A stretch of 64,000 nucleotides of DNA from Platerodrilus igneus (GCA_036346225.1 JARFIW010000999.1:1905001-1969000); one strand, 5' to 3'; shown: positions 1-12,500, counted from the first letter of the stretch. Notes: generated by a model from the letters alone, not told the origin. A program made the numbers and translations.

Positions 1-1339
1 TTATAAAATTATAATTTTAGGCCGACGGAATTTGTTCTAATATAACCATATGGTAGTCTTTAACTGAACAACAAATCAACATTACTCACACCTCTAAATT
101 ATACACAACCTATATAACATGTTTCTATTAATTATAACCAATATTAGTGTGTTGAGCAACAAACAATTCATGTACATTTAGTTTTCATTAAATCCTAATA
201 CCAACCCTAATAGATCCTCCTATCGCTGTATCAACAATGACTAAATTTACTAAATAAGTCAACGTAAAATGAATATTTTAAAATAGTTTTATCCGTACGA
301 AATTGAACATAATACGGAATTGTAAACAAGTTCAGTTTATAAAATAATATGGCAAAAATAACTTACAGTACAGATGGTGAAACACCGCAGGAATTCAGTC
401 TTCAGTTACCTTAATTAATTGCGGGCACTGGTGTACTCCAAGACGGTACATCAACCAACGGCTTAGAAAGAAGATGAATTTCGGAATAAACACCAAAAAT
501 CCCGTGAGGTGTTCTTTGGGACAGCCAACAAAGAATTAAATACGCTGGTCCAGTTCCGTGATTTTTCGGGTTAATAATTATCACTCGACACACATTAACT
601 TCTCTGATAAGCATTAAACTTAGTATTAATCTTATGACGATAACAGTTTCCTAAATTAACGTAAAAAACTAACTACGCGAGTCCGTTGGGTCAGGGTTTT
701 ATTTCTTCACAAAAACAATCTCAATGCAAAACGCCTCAGGTGCAATTTAAATATTCCGTTACCTACTAACTAGTAACGTGCGGTTTTACAACCCGTTTAT
801 TCAACGTGCTTAAAATCCTCCTTAAAAAGAAATCGGAGCAACTATGTCGAAAAAGAAACCATTGACTTTTATCCGACCAAACCAATTAATTATGCACGTG
901 AATGTTTATTGCACTTCGCGCCTAAAAGAGCTTTCTACAATTACATCTCGCAACCCTTCGAGTACCCAACGTGAACTAACTTAAAACGACGACGAATACC
1001 TTCTTCCCCTATCTTCGTAAATTATCGGTAAGTGAGGCGAAAGTATCCCACTATTGTATTGAAGGAAGATAGCAAATGCTAAACTATTTGAAAACTAACA
1101 TGCAGGTGCTGCGTGTTTTCTTGGAAATCCAAGCGAACACCTGCCTCACAATCAACTATTTTTCAAGTTTTAACAGGTTTTAAAATATTACGTTAAAATA
1201 CTATTATAAGAATATGAATTTTAGCATGAAATTATGTAGGGTAGGTAGTTGATGCGTATTTATAAAATAAAACCGAAAGTTACAAGATACGAAATGAATA
1301 TTACCAAAAATAAAACTAGGTACTAGTATGTTAAGGAGG
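1..1339. other. AT-rich sequence, nothing recognised
   Basis: No open frame here has convincing coding character and I see no repeat shared with the rest of the window. If the first exons of the P450 lie inside the window they could be here, but I could not find P450 N-terminal motifs on the plus strand. Confidence 0.4.
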
Positions 1340-1585
1340 GGAAAATAAATCAAAAACTACCTGTCTAACCAGTTCCAAGACGAAAAACCTTATGACGAAA
1401 AAAATAATTGTACTTGAACCTGATGATTATTATAAGTAACTACAAGTGATGGTTTTGCAACATTCTCAACTAATGTTAATTATGTAAAGGAATTTACTGA
1501 AAAACTATTTATTCCGCAAATGTTTGTGTTGGGGGATCTTGGTAGCCACAGACTGCTTAACCCCCTTCACATACCCTACATTTGA
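1340..1585. repeat. Copy 1 of a ~230-bp dispersed repeat
   Basis: This segment matches 2965-3185 in the same orientation: both contain an AACCTGATGATTA stretch, then GGCAAATGTTTGTGTT or a close variant, then GATCTTGGTAG and CTGCTTAACCCCCTTCACATA. It carries scattered substitutions and small indels. In the second copy the repeat follows the 3' end of an RTE-type LINE, so it may be LINE-associated 3' sequence. Confidence 0.6.
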
Positions 1586-1815
1586 TTTTCCAATGCTCCA
1601 CTCGAAGGTACCACATTGGCCAGGCAACGATTTTTTTTAACTGGAAATTTTGAATTTTGCCGAACCCTTGCTGTTGCAAGCAAGGTAGGGATCTTTAACG
1701 TGCGTGACAACACTCGCACACGGGATCTGCATTTTATCTCTCATCCGAACGATGGCGTATTTTTGTGAAAAATGCTCACCTAACATTTTTCAAGAAGACC
1801 GTGTCGGGGTTTGGG
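1586..1815 (-). mobile_element. tRNA-derived SINE, copy 1 (head truncated)
   Basis: Reverse-complement copy of the SINE described at 3253-3548. It shows the 3' terminal CCAATG...CATTGG segment, the T-run beside the CTGGAAATTTT core, the GATCTTTAACGTGCGTGACAAC block and the CTCATCCGAACGA block. It ends in GACCGTGTCGGGG, the remnant of the B-box region. The tRNA head beyond the B box is missing and I found no clear target-site duplication, so this looks like an older copy. Confidence 0.8.
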
Positions 1816-2894
1816 CATAGTATGAGCTGAGCCAAGGTGTATAACGGCCGACTATCTTATATTGGGGGCAGAGTTATTGCACCTGGATTGTGAGGAAATG
1901 TTACACTAAAATTAGCTCAATTTTAAAAGTATTTAATGAAATGCTCTTAAACACATACGGTAGAAATGTCAGTAATTAATTATCCTAAGGTGCTTAAAAC
2001 CTTAACGAAAACTACAGAAATTAATCTACGTACTAATGAAATTAAGGTCATTTATTTTATACTTAAATGTAACCTAACCCGATAGAACAGTATGCGCTTG
2101 ACTTCAAACAAATGCGCCAGCAGTAGGAAAAACAACTACAACCAAAATGGTATCGACCTAACCACTACGTCACAATAAGACCGCAATCGTGAACTCGACA
2201 ATACATGGGATCCCACGTTAAAGCTTATATCAACAATTAATAGTATGCTGTTCCGACAAAGTTCCTGTAGTATTGCACCACGTTTTGAAATTCTAACATC
2301 TATCTTGGCCACAGTTAACCTTTCACTATGAATTCACTGGGCGCTGCTTAAATCGCAGAAACCCCGACACCGGTAAAGCGTAGAGTGAAATACTTAATTT
2401 CAATTAAGATCGATACCTAGGTATGTGAAAATGAACGATCCTACCTTACTTGAATCGTGGGTGACTTGCTGTACACATATCACAACTCACAAAACAAAAC
2501 GGTAATTCTCTTTCGTTCTAATCAGGTAACTCCCGGGTCTGGTATACAGCGTCCTTACTTAACCAAGTCTCAGACACCGCTGCCGTCCCGCTGCCCTGCG
2601 CTCCCATTTCCCCTTTAGTAACCGCCGACTGCTGCCGACGCGACGCACTTCACGCACATGTGTCTTAATTTTACACACATTTATATAATACTTATGTCAA
2701 AGACATAACACTAGCATTACAACTAACAAAAATAAAGGGAGTAATTATATTAAAGTAACCATAACTCTAATTATTATTAGTAAAACTTAGGCGTGCATGG
2801 CACAAGTAGTCACACGCATACCAACTACACTACGGAGCTACCTCCTCTTTACATACCACTGACTATCGGTGAAATAAAGCATATATTTAGAAAA
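1816..2894. other. Unassigned, with a GC-rich island
   Basis: No gene recognised. A GC-rich patch near 2565-2660 (CCGCTGCCGTCCCGCTGCCC and following) stands out from the AT-rich surroundings but has no supportable open frame. Confidence 0.3.
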
Positions 2895-2990
2895 CAATAG
2901 GAGAACCGAACTGTATCTAGATTACAGGAATGTGTAGGCTAGATCGGAATAAAAATCAGTGGAGATACGCGTTCAACTAGTTCTAAGACG
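2895..2990 (+). mobile_element. RTE-type LINE, 3' end fragment
   Basis: Conceptual translation gives a short frame containing NVCRLDRNKNQWR, matching the extreme C-terminus of RTE-type reverse transcriptase polyproteins (usually xMCRLAQNRxxW), followed by a stop and 3' untranslated sequence. The second copy of the ~230-bp repeat follows directly. Only the tail of the element survives. Confidence 0.5.
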
Positions 2991-3185
2991 GAAAACCTAA
3001 TGACAAAAACACAATTGCACTTAAACCTGATGATTACTATAAACAACTAAAGGTGTTGGTTTTTGAATACTTTCAAGTAATTCGGTTGTGCAAAATGATT
3101 TATTGAAAAAACTATTAATTCGGCAAATGTTTGTGTTGAGGATCTTGGTAGTCACAGGCTGCTTAACCCCCTTCACATACCACTG
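2965..3185. repeat. Copy 2 of the ~230-bp dispersed repeat
   Basis: Direct repeat of 1340-1585. It lies just downstream of an RTE LINE 3' end, so it may be the 3' untranslated region of that LINE family. Confidence 0.6.
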
Positions 3186-3189
3186 AATA

Positions 3190-4050
3190 ACGGTGAAATA
3201 GAAGGGGAACCGAACTGTATCTAACAAGAAAGAGCAGCTGCTATATTCGAAGGGCGGCTCCGTGGCGTAGTGGTATGTGTGTGACTACTACGCCCAAGGT
3301 CCCGGGTTCGAATCCCGACACGGTCCGCTTGAAAAATGTTAGGCGAGCACTTTTCACAAAAATACACCCTCGTTCGGATGAGAGGTAAAATGGAGGTCAC
3401 GTGTGTGAGTGTTGTCACGCACGTTAAAGATCCCTACCTTGCTTGGAACAGCAAGGGTTCGGCAAAATTCCAAATTTTCCAGGTAAAAAAAACTCGCCTC
3501 CTGGCCAATGTAGTACCTTCGGGTGGAGCATTGGAAAATCACATGTAATGCTATATTCGAAGATAACAAACACAGAAACAAGGAAAATTTATCGGTAGCA
3601 TATGTGTGGAATACAGCACTGTGCGCCTATGAAATAAGAACAGTAGTAGAAGCAGACGATAAAAGGAAGAAGCATTTTGGAATGTTATGCTTTATATGTA
3701 TAATGATCACAGCATGGATAAATAAAGTTAATAACAAAGAGGTTATAGAAATAGAAGGGGAATAAGGATATCAGTGGAAAACCAAAAAAAAGAGAATTAG
3801 AAGGGCAGAATACGTTCTAAGACTTTTTGGGGAATAATGCGGGTTATATTACAAGCAAATCTAGGAAAAAAGAGAGGTAGATGTAGAACTAGATCAGACT
3901 ATTGCACGCACATAGTGAAAGATGCCGATTGTGAGAATCGCAGGGAAATGTGTAGGTTAGCACAGAATAGAAAATAAAGGTGGTACGCGTCTAAAAGGTT
4001 TCATGACTGAAGACGTAATGATGATGATGATATAAATACAATTCATATAT
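3190..4050 (+). pseudogene. RTE-type LINE reverse transcriptase C-terminus, interrupted by a SINE
   Basis: Downstream of the SINE at 3253-3548 the plus strand encodes decayed RTE polyprotein C-terminus. A frame from 3523 reads AYVWNTALCAYEIRTV, matching the family's xYVWSxALYxxETWTL block. The piece at 3890-3990 gives IVKDADCENRREMCRLAQNR, the typical end of these proteins, followed by the (GATGAT)n tail near 4018-4032 that is common at RTE 3' ends. Stops and frameshifts are frequent. Removing the SINE and one target duplication rejoins the upstream part (KKEQLL...) to the downstream part. No catalytic RT motifs remain. Confidence 0.65.
3253..3548 (+). mobile_element. Full-length tRNA-derived SINE, copy 2
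   Basis: This is the best SINE copy. It has an RNA polymerase III A box (TGGCGTAGTGG, 3263-3273) and B box (GGTTCGAATCC, 3305-3315) at tRNA-like spacing, with a good T-arm around the B box. The body has a CTCGTTCGGATGAGAGG block and a CACGCACGTTAAAGATCCC block, an A-rich patch, and a 3' end CCAATG...CATTGG that can form a hairpin. A perfect 14-bp target-site duplication, TGCTATATTCGAAG, flanks it at 3239-3252 and 3549-3562, so it moved recently by LINE machinery. The conserved ACGTTAAAGATCCC core resembles the highly conserved domain of Meta-type animal SINEs; that link is from memory and needs a database check. Confidence 0.9.
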
Positions 4051-4158
4051 TTAAATATAATAGAATAAATAGTGGTAGTAGAAGTCGGACGCGAACCTAC
4101 TAAGCGACGGAACTGCTCGACGCATGTAGTCCATCAGTCGGCACCGGTTCACCTTCGG

Positions 4159-4714
4159 CATAACAAATATTACCAATTTCGGTAACCAAATTTTTGTTGT
4201 ACAAGTATTCTGCCAGCAACCACATCCAAATCATTCATTTGTTGGTTTCGCTTTTTCCAAAACGTTGAAGAACTGTAATCACCTTGAAGGAGCTCATAGT
4301 TACTGTTCTAGTTAATACCGATTACTAAATTAGATACGAAAAATTTCCTTCTTTATAACCTACAGAGTTGATGCGAAGATTTTCGAAGACATCGAAGCGA
4401 AATTAAGTACCAGGTGGAGAGACTAAGAGGACAAGCGCATATGGAAAAGCTACGCCACGTATACTTTTTAAAATAAACCGAAAACTATCGAAAACACTTC
4501 CAAACACAGTCGGCGACTACCAGGAGTGCGGCCCGCCCTAGCCCTGACGCGCACGCTGTATATTAGGTCAGAAGACTTCTTCCCTGGTTAATTAGGTTAG
4601 CTCTGATGTTGTTTGAAATAAAATTCTTAGATTAATTCGGCCCGCCGGCGCCGACCTAACCTAAAAATTTGTACAACGATAATTTGGTTACCGATATTGG
4701 TAATATTTGTTATG
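4159..4714. mobile_element. MITE-like element with ~46-bp terminal inverted repeats
   Basis: The left end CATAACAAATATTACCAATT (then TCGGTAACCAAAT) at about 4159-4205 is inverted near-perfectly at about 4669-4714. The interior (about 460 bp) has no transposase and includes a GC-rich block (CGGCCCGCCGGCGCC). I could not define the target duplication with certainty. A SINE insertion follows immediately on the right. Confidence 0.65.
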
Positions 4715-4755
4715 TCATAGACGAACAGATGCTGACTGGTGAACTACACACGTCA

Positions 4756-5001
4756 GGTTCAAATCCCGACACGGTCCGCTTGAAAAATGTTAGGCGAGCA
4801 TTTTTCACAAAAATACGCCCTCGTTCGGATGAGAGGTAAAATGGAGGTTCCGTGTGTGAGTGTTGTAACGCACGTAAAAAATTCCTGCCTTGTTTGCAAC
4901 AGCAACGGTTTGGCAAAATTCAAAATTTCCATGTTAAAAAAACTAGCTTCCTGGCCAATGTAGTACCTTCGGGTACAACATTAGAAAATCAAATGTAGGG
5001 G
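4756..5001 (+). mobile_element. tRNA-derived SINE, copy 3, starting at the B box
   Basis: Same family as 3253-3548. The element begins exactly at the B box (GGTTCAAATCC) and has lost the A box and 5' tRNA half. It runs to the GGAAAATCAAATGTA end. Direct repeats ACTACACACGTCA at 4743-4755 and 5002-5014 show a bona fide insertion, so the 5' truncation happened during integration and not by later decay. Confidence 0.85.
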
Positions 5002-5014
5002 ACTACACACGTCA

Positions 5015-6543
5015 ATTACAGAACGTTTACGCTAAAGGAAATTGCCCCATTACGTGTGCCATACGCTGTAAGTGAGAGAAAAAAACAACTGGAATTAGAG
5101 GAAATGGATGCACAAAAGGGGAAATTTGAACTACATGGAAAAACAACGGCGATATGGGAACAATACAAAGATGTGTTAAACGAAAAACATTTCATTAGAA
5201 AAAAATTAAAAGGAATTAAAGAATTATTTTATGTGTCGGTGGACCGATTTAGTTACTGTGTTATACAAGCTATATGCATTTATGGTAAGTAAGAAGCTCT
5301 TTTAGTTTTGTGAACATTTTTGCGAAAAGGGATTGTTCTAAATTACTATACGGTTTAAAAGGTTTTTTTAAGAACATATTTATCAACATGGCAGATGACA
5401 TAGACGAACTAAGGAATGTAGAGTTCGTAACCTTGGCGTATACTATATAAAAACGGATACCGCTAAACATTGTATATTTGCCTTGCAAAGAACCTTTTGG
5501 ATTATTTAAAACCGAGTGTCTTACAACCTATAAGGGTCATATATTCTCAAAAGTGGTGGACATACAACTACACCGCAGTGTCTGGAAGAATCAGGATTGA
5601 CGTCAATACCAAATATCAACAAGAGGATATCGATCAAGGCAACAATATACGAGATACGGATGCAGAACATAGCTGGAGAGTCGCAAGTAAAAGGTTGCCA
5701 CAAGTTGCAGGAATTACACTAAGTAATGCACCTGATTGTTTATGTATAAAAACAAACTTTTGTACATTCTGCAAATCGAAAATCACGACGGTCTCTATGT
5801 AACGAATCATTCACTAAAAAAGAGATAGAAGACTAGGGAATCGATTTGAATTTTAACTTCAGATAAAAATTATGATAAAATTAAAACTACCTCGAACAAA
5901 CATAAAGAAAAGACCGTTTTCTGTGTATAACTTGGTACTAAAATTAATGGGCCCATACTTGACTGATTAAATGTTTTTAAATTATGTTATTTATCTAATG
6001 TTAAAATAAAGTTTTAGAATAGCATTGCCTTGCTTTTTATTTTTAGAAGACTGTGACGTCACCTAGAGCTCGGAAAAGTAATTAAAACTAAATAACCAAG
6101 AGCATACCGTTGTTGGTTTTTTTACCTATGTGATACTATTATTAGGAGAAAAATATCGATTACAAGTATATGTTTAAAATAAATTTTTATTTATTTATTG
6201 CAGCAGATTTCCATTTCTATGCTCAATCATCGACAACAGAGAACAGAAATTATTATCCTCTAAAATTTTATTTAACTACGCAGACTAAAAAAATTCAATG
6301 AGCATGCCCACAGTTGTACTTATCATAAGAATGAGGGTATATTATTCTACCATTAGTCGTGACAAGATTAGAGCAGAAGTGGAGTAGGTTTTTACTTTGA
6401 ACCTAAAAAGTAAAGTGAAAGGCTATCCATGGTGACGTCACATGGTCCTCAAATAAATAACATTGAAGTGAATACATCCGACCAGAATGGACCTTAGATT
6501 TTCTTATAACAAATATATGTAAAAAACGCTCAATTTTATGCCA
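5015..6543. other. Unassigned; two small unrecognised frames
   Basis: Two plus-strand frames are open: 5056-5292 (lysine/glutamate-rich, starting MPYAVSERKK, possibly coiled-coil) and 5470-5802 (110 codons, containing SQKWWTYNYTAVSGRIRID). I recognise neither. Their context between SINEs and a satellite suggests TE remnants. An acceptor-like T-rich tract plus CAG at 6180-6203 was considered but is not followed by P450-like sequence. Confidence 0.3.
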
Positions 6544-8960
6544 CAACTTATCTACTTATCTACATATCTACATATCTACATATCTACATATCTACATATC
6601 TATATATCTACATATCTACATATCTACATATTTACATATCTACATATCTACATATCTACATATCTACATATCTACATATCTACATATCTACATATCTACA
6701 TATCTACATATCTACATATCTACTTATCCACTTATCTAATTATCTACCTATCTACTTATCTACTTATCTACTTATTTACTTATCTACTTATCTACTTATC
6801 TACTTATCTACTTATCTACTTATCTACTTATCTACTTATCTACTTATCTACTTATCTACTTATCTACTTATCTACTTATCTACTTATCTACTTATCTACT
6901 TATCTACTTATCCACTTATCCACTTATCCACTTATCCACTTATCCACTTATCCACTTATCCACTTATCCACTTATCTACTTATCTACTTATCTACTTATC
7001 TACTTATCTACTTATCTACTTATCTACTTATCTACTTATCTAGTTAACTACTTAACTACTTATCTACTTATCTACTTATCTACTTATCTACTTATCTACT
7101 TATCTACTTATCTACTTATCTACTTATCTACTTATCTACTTATCTACTTATCTACTTATCTACTTATCTACTTATCTACTTATCTACTTATCTACTTATC
7201 TACTTATCTACTTATCTACTTATCTACTTATCTACTTATCTACTTATCTACTTATCTACTTATCTACTTATCTACTTATCTACTTATCTACTTATCTACT
7301 TATCTACTTATCTACTTATCTACTTATCTACTTATCTACTTATCTACTTATCTACTTATCTACTTATCTACTTATCTACTTATCTACTTATCTACTTATC
7401 TACTTATCTACTTATCTACTTATCTACTTATCTACTTATCTACTTATCTACTTATCTACTTATCTACTTATCTACTTATCTACTTATCTACTTATCTACT
7501 TATCTACTTATCTACTTATCTACTTATCTACTTATCTTATCTACTTATCTACTTATCTACTTATCTACTTATCTACTTATCTACTTATCTACTTATCTAC
7601 TTATCTACTTATCTACTTATCTACTTATCTACTTATCTACTTATCTACTTATCTACTTATCTACTTATCTACTTATCTACTTATCTACTTATCTACTTAT
7701 CTACTTATCTACTTATCTACTTATCTACTTATCTACTTATCTACTTATCTACTTATCTACTTATCTACTTATCTACTTATCTACTTATCTACTTATCTAC
7801 TTATCTACTTATCTACTTATCTACTTATCTACTTATCTCTTATCTCTTATCTACTTATCTACTTATCTACTTATCTACTTATCTACTTATCTACTTATCT
7901 ACTTATCTACTTATCTACTTATCTACTTATCTCTTATCTACTTATCTACTTATCTACTTATCTACTTATCTACTTATCTACTTATCTACTTATCTACTTA
8001 TCTACTTATCTACTTATCTACTTATCTACTTATCTACTTATCTACTTATCTACTTATCTACTTATCTACTTATCTACTTATCTACTTATCTACTTATCTA
8101 CTACTTATCTACTTATCTACTTATCTACTTATCTACTTATCTACTTATCTACTTATCTACTTATCTACTTATCTACTTATCTACTTATCTACTTATCTAC
8201 TTATCTACTTATCTACTTATCTACTTATCTACTTATCTACTTATCTACTTATCTACTTATCTACTTATCTACTTATCTACTTATCTACTTATCTTTATCT
8301 ACTTATCTACTTATCTACTTATCTACTTATCTACTTATCTACTTATCTACTTATCTACTTATCTACTTATCTACTTATCTACCTATCTACTTATCTACTT
8401 ATCTACTTATCTACCTATCTACCTATCTACCTATCTACTTATCTACTTATCTACTTATCTACTTATCTACTTATCTACTTATCTACCTATCTACCTATCT
8501 ACCTATCTACCTATCTTCCTATCTATTTATCCGCTTATTCGCTTATCCGCTTATCCGCTTATCCGCTTATTCGCTCATCCGCTCATCCGCTCATCCGCTC
8601 ATCCGCTCATCCGCTCATCCGCTCATCCGCTCATCCGCTCATCGGCTCGTCCGCTCGTCCGCTCGTCCGCTCGTCTGCTCGTCCGCTCGTCTGCTCGTCT
8701 GCTCGTCTGCTCGTCTGCTCGTCTGCTCGCCTGCTCGCCTGCTCGTCTGCTCGTCTGCTCGTCTGCTCGTCTGCGCGTCTGCTCATCTGCTCTTCTGCTC
8801 TTCTGCTCATCTGCTCATCTGCTCATTTACTCATCTACTCATCTACTCATCTACTCATTTATTAATCTATTCATCTATTCATCTACTCATCTGTTCATCT
8901 AGGCATCTACTCATCTACTCATCTACTTAGCTACTTATCTACGTATCTACTACTTTCTAC
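6544..8960. repeat. 2.4 kb octamer satellite (CTACTTAT)n / (AGATAAGT)n
   Basis: About 300 tandem 8-bp units. The consensus on the plus strand is CTACTTAT, so the minus strand reads AGATAAGT, and each such unit holds a canonical WGATAR GATA-factor site. Unit sequence changes in blocks: CTACATAT at 6550-6720, CTACTTAT for most of 6760-8390, a CCACTTAT block at about 6908-6975, CTACCTAT mixtures at 8385-8515, then CCGCTTAT, CCGCTCAT, CCGCTCGT, CTGCTCGT, CTGCTCAT and finally CTACTCAT by 8955. A few units carry 1-5 bp indels. The long apparent reading frame at 6538-7047 is only this repeat read in one frame. Confidence 0.97.
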
Positions 8961-9464
8961 TTCAAATCATACAAAATTGTAATTTAATTTATAGACAATA
9001 CGAGAACTATGTTTTCTTTATACTCAGTTGAAAACATATTTAACAAAATAGTCTCTTTTATTGTAAATCTTTGAACAGTAACGATTTTAAAAAAATCTTC
9101 CCAACCAAATCTTTTTGATAGGTTTTAAAATTCAAATGAAACCATTAGAGAAAGCATCTCATTCGGTATTAATGAAACAAGATATTACGAAAAATAAACC
9201 ACATTCCAAGCTGTATTGCAAAATGGTTTTTACATTGTTAGATTTTGTCATCTTTACACATCATTTTGCTTTTAACTTTCACACTAACTGTTAAACATTT
9301 TGAGCTTTCTGAGATTAAAAACCTACGTTTAGTAACTAAAAACTCGTAATTAGTTTTAAAATACTTCCAGCAAGGTACTAGAGAAATTCTAATAGTTAAA
9401 GGACCTAAAGTTTTACTGTGTATAGCACAAATTCTCACACTTGTAACTTTATTATTTTTTTTAG
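8961..9464. other. Probable P450 intron sequence
   Basis: AT-rich, no coding potential. It ends in a pyrimidine-rich tract and TTAG acceptor at 9461-9464, directly before the first recognised P450 exon. Confidence 0.5.
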
Positions 9465-9577
9465 AAGAAAAGCAAAATTCCAGCGCTCTTATACATCAGC
9501 TAATAAAGTTGTCGAACGAAGGTCTCCATTTTACCGATCAAGAATTACAAGATGAAGTTATAACATTCTTAACAGCG
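9465..9577 (+). CDS. P450 exon encoding the H-I loop and start of the I-helix
   Basis: Acceptor TTTTTTTTAG, donor GTAAGT. The exon starts with two bases completing a codon. It encodes a segment with SSALIHQLIKLSNEG and ends DEVITFLTA, which runs straight into the next exon's GSETT. Length is 113 bp and it ends in phase 0. Confidence 0.85.
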
Positions 9578-12500
9578 GTAAGTAAATCGTGTATCAACTT
9601 TTTCTTTTAAACTCCATGTATAATTAAGTTGCTTATCACCATTTTTTATTACGTTACACCTGTTTGATCTTGCATAAAAAGCAACTTTAACATTGTGGTT
9701 CACTTTTGGATTTAAGTTCTTAAATAGTTTTCTTAAACTGATCGTGTTGATAAATGCAAAAGATATTTTTAAACGCAATTGAATAAAACATTATGATAAT
9801 AAATCAAAGTAACCTGAAAAAAGAATACCGGATCTCATTCCGGGAAATACTTTTTGACTTTTAACGGTACAGTAGATGTCTGATGCCAAATATAAATCTT
9901 TCAATTCTCACAATAACTTCAGTGAGATTTACAATGGCTTAAAATGTGTTACGCGCCAAGAAAGCGCTTTACAAAATTATATTAGTAAATTATTTTTGTA
10001 GGGGGTGTTTTTATATAATTAATTTGGTATATTACACAGGTTTGTGTAATAGAAGATAGGTGGTGTGAATTATCTTCGGGTTTCTTAGTAATAGCGTTAT
10101 TATCATGTAATCATGTGGTGAGGACGGTTCTCACGGGTCGTGAAGCGGACATTCTGTTTCCCCGACCAATCAGAACGCCCCACTTAAGAAGCGGTTGTGG
10201 TGAACAAGTGCGAGGGACCGTGGTCATGATTCAATCCTGATGTAACCAGTTATCTTTAACTATTGGTGCGAGACATTATAAATTATGTAGTGAAGTGTTA
10301 CCCGTCTAGTCTTTTACCTAAGTCTTATATCGTATTTTATCTGTGTTTCAGTTTTAATTGTAGGTAATGCCAACAAGCTCCATGGAAAATATGATCTAGA
10401 AAAGGCGTTGAGCGAGCCCACGCCGAAAAACTGAAAAATAATTATTGGTTAACCAGATTGCTAAGGTGCATTAATTTCAGGATAAGCAGTGAATTAATTA
10501 ATGTACATTGTAATTTGGAAAGTGAATTAGATTATTTCATTTGTAAATTCCGGTAATATGCAAGCACGCGATTAACTACTGTGCGTTTGTTTATACTAAA
10601 ACAATGTTATCGTTAATAAAATAACTACAACAGCGTCTTCAGAAATTCTAATATTATAATATCAACATTCAGTTCATAATGATAAATGTTACATACACCT
10701 TTCAGTTGTACGACTAGTGAACACGAACCCGACTTGGATTTTAACATTTAAAACATTTTCCAGTCTGAAGGTTTGGGAAGTGGGTGTGGCCGTGATGGGT
10801 ATGTGGGTGAATACGTACATGAATGTGTATGTATACAAACAATTAGAACTTTCGCAGCTAGCTTCAGAATTATGTCAAAACTAGCTATACGTAATAAAGT
10901 TTAATTTAACTTATCACACAATTTTAAATCATACTCGACTAAATCGGTAGGCTACAGACTAAACTTACATGTAATTTTTTCAATGCCCCACCCGAAGGTA
11001 CTACATTGGCCAGGAAGCGAGTTTTTTTACCTGGAAATTTTAGAATTTTGCCGAATCCTTGCTGTTCCAAGCAAGATAGGGATCTTTAACGTGCGTGACA
11101 ACACACACACGGGACCTCTATTTTGCCTCTCATCCGAACGAGGGTGTATTTTTGTGAAAAATGCTCGCCTAACATTTTTCAAGCGGACCGTGTCGGGATT
11201 CGAACCCGGGACCTTGGGCTACAGACTAAACTGCGTGGCTGCCAGCAACCATTCCTTATCGGGATACATATCACAGGAATATGACCATGTATACGCACCC
11301 TAACAACTACATGTTCGGACGTTTGATAATTTATCATAAATAACTGTTTATGCTACGTATATGATCATTTAAAGACAACTGTTGTTATACATTCTTAATC
11401 CATAGGCACACGCATACGCAGAGGATACCTCTTCGTGCCTTCTAATTAATTTAACTGTTTAATGTGAAATTTAGAGACGATTTCAATCAAGCACCCTTTA
11501 TTATTAATAATTAATATCAGTTGCGGAGTTTACGTATGACTGTTGAGACCAAGACCCCAGGTTCGATTCCCAACACGGTCCGCTTGAAAAATATTAGGTG
11601 AACATTCTTCACAAAAACACCCTCGTTCGGATGAGAGGAAAAATATAGGTCGCGCGTGTGAGTTGTCATGCACGTTAAAAATCTAAAGATCCCTACCTAG
11701 AGCATGTCGTTTCACGCAAGGGAGTCAAACCAGACCCGGAAATAGTGAAGGCTGTACAAAAGTGGTCGATGCCAACAAACAAACATAAGCTACGCAGCTT
11801 CTTGAGTTAGTGCACTTATTATAGAAGATACGTTTCCGGATTTGCGAATATTGCCAAGCCATTAACCAAACTGGCTGAAAAAGGCGTGGTTACGTTTGGA
11901 ATAAGCATTGCCAAAATGCATTTTAACAACTAGGAATCTTAGGTTATTTTCGATCGAAAGGCGAATTCATCTTGAATACAGACGCAAGCAATGTCGCCAT
12001 CGGAAGTGTACTATCTCAGATGCAGAACATCAAGTGTGGACCAATGCCAAAGTTACAAAGACTTTGGATCGATTCATACGAAGTTATAAAAAAGATCAAC
12101 GACGTGGTATATCGGATTTGTAAGCTCCCAAAATGAAGAACAACAGTGGTGTACTTTAACCGGTTGGAATCATTCGGTAGACAAAACGCCCGTAATACCG
12201 AAAAACGGAACGCAGTGACACGAATAAACAGTTGCTCTCGTGAGTGAGGATAAACCGTGCTATGATTGGTTCATGTCTCTGTATAGCGGCACAAGACAAA
12301 GAGAGATTTGGAGTCACGGAGAAGATTCAAGGTGGTCTATTCGATGTGCCATCGGAATACTCCCTGGCGCATTACAAGAGGACTTTGATATATACCGAGG
12401 ACTTGCTCAGGCGTTTAAAATTAAATTTAGTGGTCTGGATGAACTTCGACGACAACAACCAAAGGTTGGAAGAACTATACCCTGCATTTGATTTTTCCAG

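Noticed and set aside
411..614. Minus-strand frame with GIFGVYSEIHLLSKPLVDV, considered as a P450 N-terminal exon
   Set aside because: Only vague similarity, opposite strand to the P450, and no supporting exon nearby.
3255..3324. tRNA gene on the plus strand
   Set aside because: A and B boxes are good but the acceptor stem pairs poorly and the sequence continues into a repeated SINE body with a 14-bp target duplication.
6538..7047. 169-codon plus-strand ORF starting MPQLIYLSTYLH
   Set aside because: It is the octamer satellite read in one frame; the period of 8 bases gives an 8-residue pseudo-repeat. Not a protein gene.
6544..8960. CRISPR-like array
   Set aside because: Units are contiguous octamers without spacers, in a eukaryotic genome.
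10983..11303. 106-codon plus-strand ORF
   Set aside because: Reads through an inverted SINE copy; similar frames appear in other SINE copies for the same reason.
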